The notes below the pieces were generated by a model. That model was given only the letters and a program-made list of their open reading frames with translations, ran no database searches and had not been told where the DNA came from. Below, in pieces: positions 61,779-64,000 of a stretch of 64,000 bases of DNA (positions are counted from its first letter, which is position 1; each line of letters opens with the position of its first letter). Made by a program: the position numbers and the translations under genes. Origin of the DNA: Phocaeicola vulgatus ATCC 8482 (GTDB lineage Bacteria > Bacteroidota > Bacteroidia > Bacteroidales > Bacteroidaceae); contig NC_009614.1 in NCBI RefSeq assembly GCF_000012825.1, positions 1,674,001 through 1,738,000 on the forward strand. Reading direction: 5' to 3'.

Positions 61779-62893
61779 TTATAATTGACAATAATATCCG
61801 GTAAACTATCTACTGCTTTTTGTTTGAGTTCATCTATGATATGAACATATTTTTCAGTGTGCCGGGTAGTAGAATGTCCTGCAAGGCTGGCGGCGGTCTT
61901 GATATTAGCTCCATTTGCCATAATGTTGGTGATAAATGAGTGCCGGGCACAGTGGAAGGTGATGTGCTTGTGTATATTAGCCCTTTTGACCCATTTGTTT
62001 AAAATTCTTAGTGTGTAAGAATAGGAGGGGAGCCCGAATACCAACTCCTCGTTAATGCCTTTATGTCTTTGCAGGAGCTTGATGGCAGTGTGGTTTAAGT
62101 TTAGATGCAAGATTGCGTTTTTGGAGTGTGACTGTACTTTCTGTTGTAGAATAGTAAGGCGGTTTGATGAGAAATCTATGTCTTTATATTGCAGTTGGTG
62201 CACATCACACCAGCGCAGCCCGCAATAGCAAGAGAACAAGAATGCCCTTTTTACTTCGTTGTTGGGGCATGGAGTGATAGCAAGTTTCTGAATCTCTTTT
62301 AAGCTGAGGATTGCTTTGGTTACCTCATCAAACTGCATCAGGCGGATACCATCTGTAGGGTTAGAGGTCATTAACTTTTTTTCTATACATTTATTGATGC
62401 ACATTTTGAATTTCTTGAAATATCCGATGGGAGTGTTACCTCGGAGATGATCCCTGAGATACTCAAGAAAATTTATACAAAAATCTTTTGTGAGAAGGGT
62501 TATAGGTAAGCTTTTCTTTCTTGTAAACAGTCGCAGATGGGTGATACATGCCCTGACCATTTTCTTGTCTTTTTTGTGATAGGTATCCAGGTATTGTCCT
62601 ATCAGAATATAGAAATCGGGAACATTGCTTTTATCTGTTGGAAGTATATCATCGAATGTATTTTCTATATCGTTCAGATGATATTCAACAGATAAGAATT
62701 CTAGTTCCTTCTTTGCTTTTATCTGCCTGGCAATTAGTACCTTGTTTCTGTTTTCCGCTCTTCGCTCTGCACTGGTAGGAGCGTCCAGGATGATGCCCAA
62801 ATACTCTTTGCGGCGTTTCCCGTTATAACTGTAATTCAAATAAAGCGAAACTCTTCCTTTGTTCAATTGTTTCTTTCCTAATGTAATTCCCAT
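61775..62893 (-). CDS. Tyrosine recombinase, candidate invertase
   Basis: A 372-residue integrase-family site-specific recombinase. N-terminal arm-binding region (about 1-60, KGRVSLYLNYSYNGKRRKEY), a SAM-like core-binding domain (about 100-190) and the catalytic domain with Arg in FSCYCGLRWCDV (near 225), H-x-x-R in TFHCARHSF (near 316), His in LAGHSTTRH (near 338) and nucleophile Tyr in TEKYVHII (near 347). All catalytic residues are present. It lies just outside the right inverted repeat, pointing at it, and is divergent from ruvB. In Bacteroides such genes commonly invert neighbouring DNA; that it acts on the 62-bp repeats is inferred from position. No phage or conjugation genes are nearby. 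Confidence 0.9.
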   Translation of the reverse strand: MGITLGKKQLNKGRVSLYLNYSYNGKRRKEYLGIILDAPTSAERRAENRNKVLIARQIKAKKELEFLSVEYHLNDIENTFDDILPTDKSNVPDFYILIGQYLDTYHKKDKKMVRACITHLRLFTRKKSLPITLLTKDFCINFLEYLRDHLRGNTPIGYFKKFKMCINKCIEKKLMTSNPTDGIRLMQFDEVTKAILSLKEIQKLAITPCPNNEVKRAFLFSCYCGLRWCDVHQLQYKDIDFSSNRLTILQQKVQSHSKNAILHLNLNHTAIKLLQRHKGINEELVFGLPSYSYTLRILNKWVKRANIHKHITFHCARHSFITNIMANGANIKTAASLAGHSTTRHTEKYVHIIDELKQKAVDSLPDIIVNYK

Positions 62894-62995
62894 AATGAAT
62901 AATAATTAATACAATAATAATGTTGAAAAGAAGGACCAGAGAGGGACTGAAAATGAATTCCTCCATCTTTCTTTCTATAATAATAATATCTTTTG

Positions 62996-63003
62996 TACCT
63001 TTG
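62996..63003 (+). promoter_or_regulatory. -7 box of ruvB
   Basis: TACCTTTG fits TAnnTTTG and lies 16 bp upstream of the ruvB ATG at 63020. Confidence 0.55.
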
Positions 63004-63019
63004 TGTCATAAACAAAAAA

Positions 63020-64000
63020 ATGGAAGAAAATTTTGATATACGCGAGCAACAGCTCACAACTAAAGAACGCGATTTTGAGAATGCCTTACGTCCGCTGAAT
63101 TTTGAAGATTTCAGCGGGCAGGATAAGGTAGTGGATAATCTGCGCATCTTTGTCAAGGCGGCGCGTCTGCGGGCCGAGGCGTTAGACCATGTTCTTTTGC
63201 ACGGACCTCCCGGCTTGGGCAAGACGACCTTAAGTAATATCATTGCCAATGAACTGGGAGTAGGTTTTAAAGTGACCTCAGGACCGGTGCTGGATAAACC
63301 GGGTGATTTGGCGGGAGTACTGACCAGCCTGGAACCCAATGATGTGCTTTTTATTGATGAAATACATCGGTTGAGCCCTGTGGTAGAAGAATATCTGTAT
63401 TCTGCCATGGAGGATTATCGTATCGATATAATGATAGACAAGGGACCTTCGGCGCGTAGTATCCAGTTGGAGTTGAGCCCGTTTACTTTGGTTGGAGCCA
63501 CTACCCGGAGTGGGTTGCTGACTGCGCCTTTGCGTGCCCGTTTTGGAATTAATCTTCATTTGGAGTATTATGACGATGATGTATTGACAAGCATTATCCG
63601 TCGTTCAGCTACTATATTGAATGTGCCTTGTGACGTGAAAGCGGCGGGTGAGATTGCTTCGCGCAGCCGTGGAACGCCCCGTATTGCAAATGCGCTGTTG
63701 AGGCGCGTCCGTGATTTTGCCCAGGTGAAAGGTTCCGGAAGGATTGATGTGGAAATTGCCCGGTTTGCTTTAGAAGCCTTGAACATTGACAGGTATGGAC
63801 TGGATGAGATAGATAACAAGATTTTATGTACTATTATAGATAAGTTTAAGGGAGGCCCTGTGGGGCTGACTACTATTGCAACCGCTTTGGGTGAAGACGC
63901 CGGAACAATAGAGGAGGTTTATGAACCTTTTTTGATTAAAGAAGGTTTCTTAAAACGTACTCCGCGTGGACGTGAGGTCACGGAACTGGCCTATATGCAC
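63020..64000 (+). CDS. ruvB: Holliday junction helicase RuvB (3' end beyond window)
   Basis: Hexameric AAA+ motor that drives branch migration with RuvA. Read directly from the sequence, 327 codons are present, open to the window edge, of about 342 expected. It starts [13 protein letters not shown], with the [12 protein letters not shown] opening, Walker [11 protein letters not shown] near 60, Walker [12 protein letters not shown] near 112, sensor [18 protein letters not shown] near 160, and the C-terminal winged helix with [16 protein letters not shown] near 285. A core gene marking the right edge of the accessory region. Confidence 0.97.
   Translation, partial: MEENFDIREQQLTTKERDFENALRPLNFEDFSGQDKVVDNLRIFVKAARLRAEALDHVLLHGPPGLGKTTLSNIIANELGVGFKVTSGPVLDKPGDLAGVLTSLEPNDVLFIDEIHRLSPVVEEYLYSAMEDYRIDIMIDKGPSARSIQLELSPFTLVGATTRSGLLTAPLRARFGINLHLEYYDDDVLTSIIRRSATILNVPCDVKAAGEIASRSRGTPRIANALLRRVRDFAQVKGSGRIDVEIARFALEALNIDRYGLDEIDNKILCTIIDKFKGGPVGLTTIATALGEDAGTIEEVYEPFLIKEGFLKRTPRGREVTELAYMH

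Noticed and set aside
61775-62893. Prophage or conjugative transposon integrase
   Set aside because: No structural phage, transfer or mobilisation genes and no direct-repeat attachment sites were seen; the adjacent inverted repeat points to an invertase.

Overview
The window looks like a chromosomal segment of a gut Bacteroidales bacterium, most likely Bacteroides/Phocaeicola. The signs are SusC/SusD pairs, a hybrid two-component regulator, -7 boxes of the Bacteroides type (TAnnTTTG, sometimes with a TTG about 20 bp upstream), VapE-family proteins and fimbrillin-like lipoproteins. The species is inferred from gene style only.

Layout: 96-2591 holds core genes (dprA, a thioesterase, a tRNA-dihydrouridine synthase). 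2592-4367 holds a VapE-family ATPase behind phased 22-bp quasi-repeats. 4581-5735 is an iron alcohol dehydrogenase. 5910-12169 is a small secreted protein, a SusC/SusD pair and a secreted metallophosphoesterase, probably one uptake operon. 12327-19448 holds DUF2851, then dapB, two signal peptidases, a WbqC-like gene, a mannonate oxidoreductase-like SDR and uxuA. 19569-21252 is a complete insertion sequence with a 6-bp target duplication. 21342-34670 is a polysaccharide utilization locus (SusC, SusD, sulfatase, hybrid two-component sensor, GH95 fucosidase), pointing to a fucosylated, sulfated glycan. The insertion sequence sits in what looks like the operator of this locus. 34769-43799 is mostly housekeeping: an M16 peptidase, LOG protein, SIS isomerase, PfkB kinase, GH18, and a tight EFR1-ferredoxin/mnmA/M1-peptidase operon.

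The most remarkable region is 44323-62893. A fixed promoter drives an AraC-like regulator gene and a surface-layer-like lipoprotein gene. A second, headless copy of this regulator/lipoprotein cassette lies about 17 kb away in opposite orientation. A perfect 62-bp inverted repeat (44616-44677 and 61628-61689) lies inside the first helix-turn-helix of both regulator copies, and a tyrosine recombinase gene sits just outside it. Recombination between the repeats would invert the segment and fuse the fixed promoter and regulator N-terminus, in frame, to the alternative DNA-binding half and alternative surface protein. The segment also carries a C11 protease, an AAA/PD-(D/E)XK protein, two fimbrial lipoproteins, a second VapE gene behind a larger array of 21-23-bp quasi-repeats, and an IS1182-family element. 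ruvB, cut by the window end, starts the next core region.
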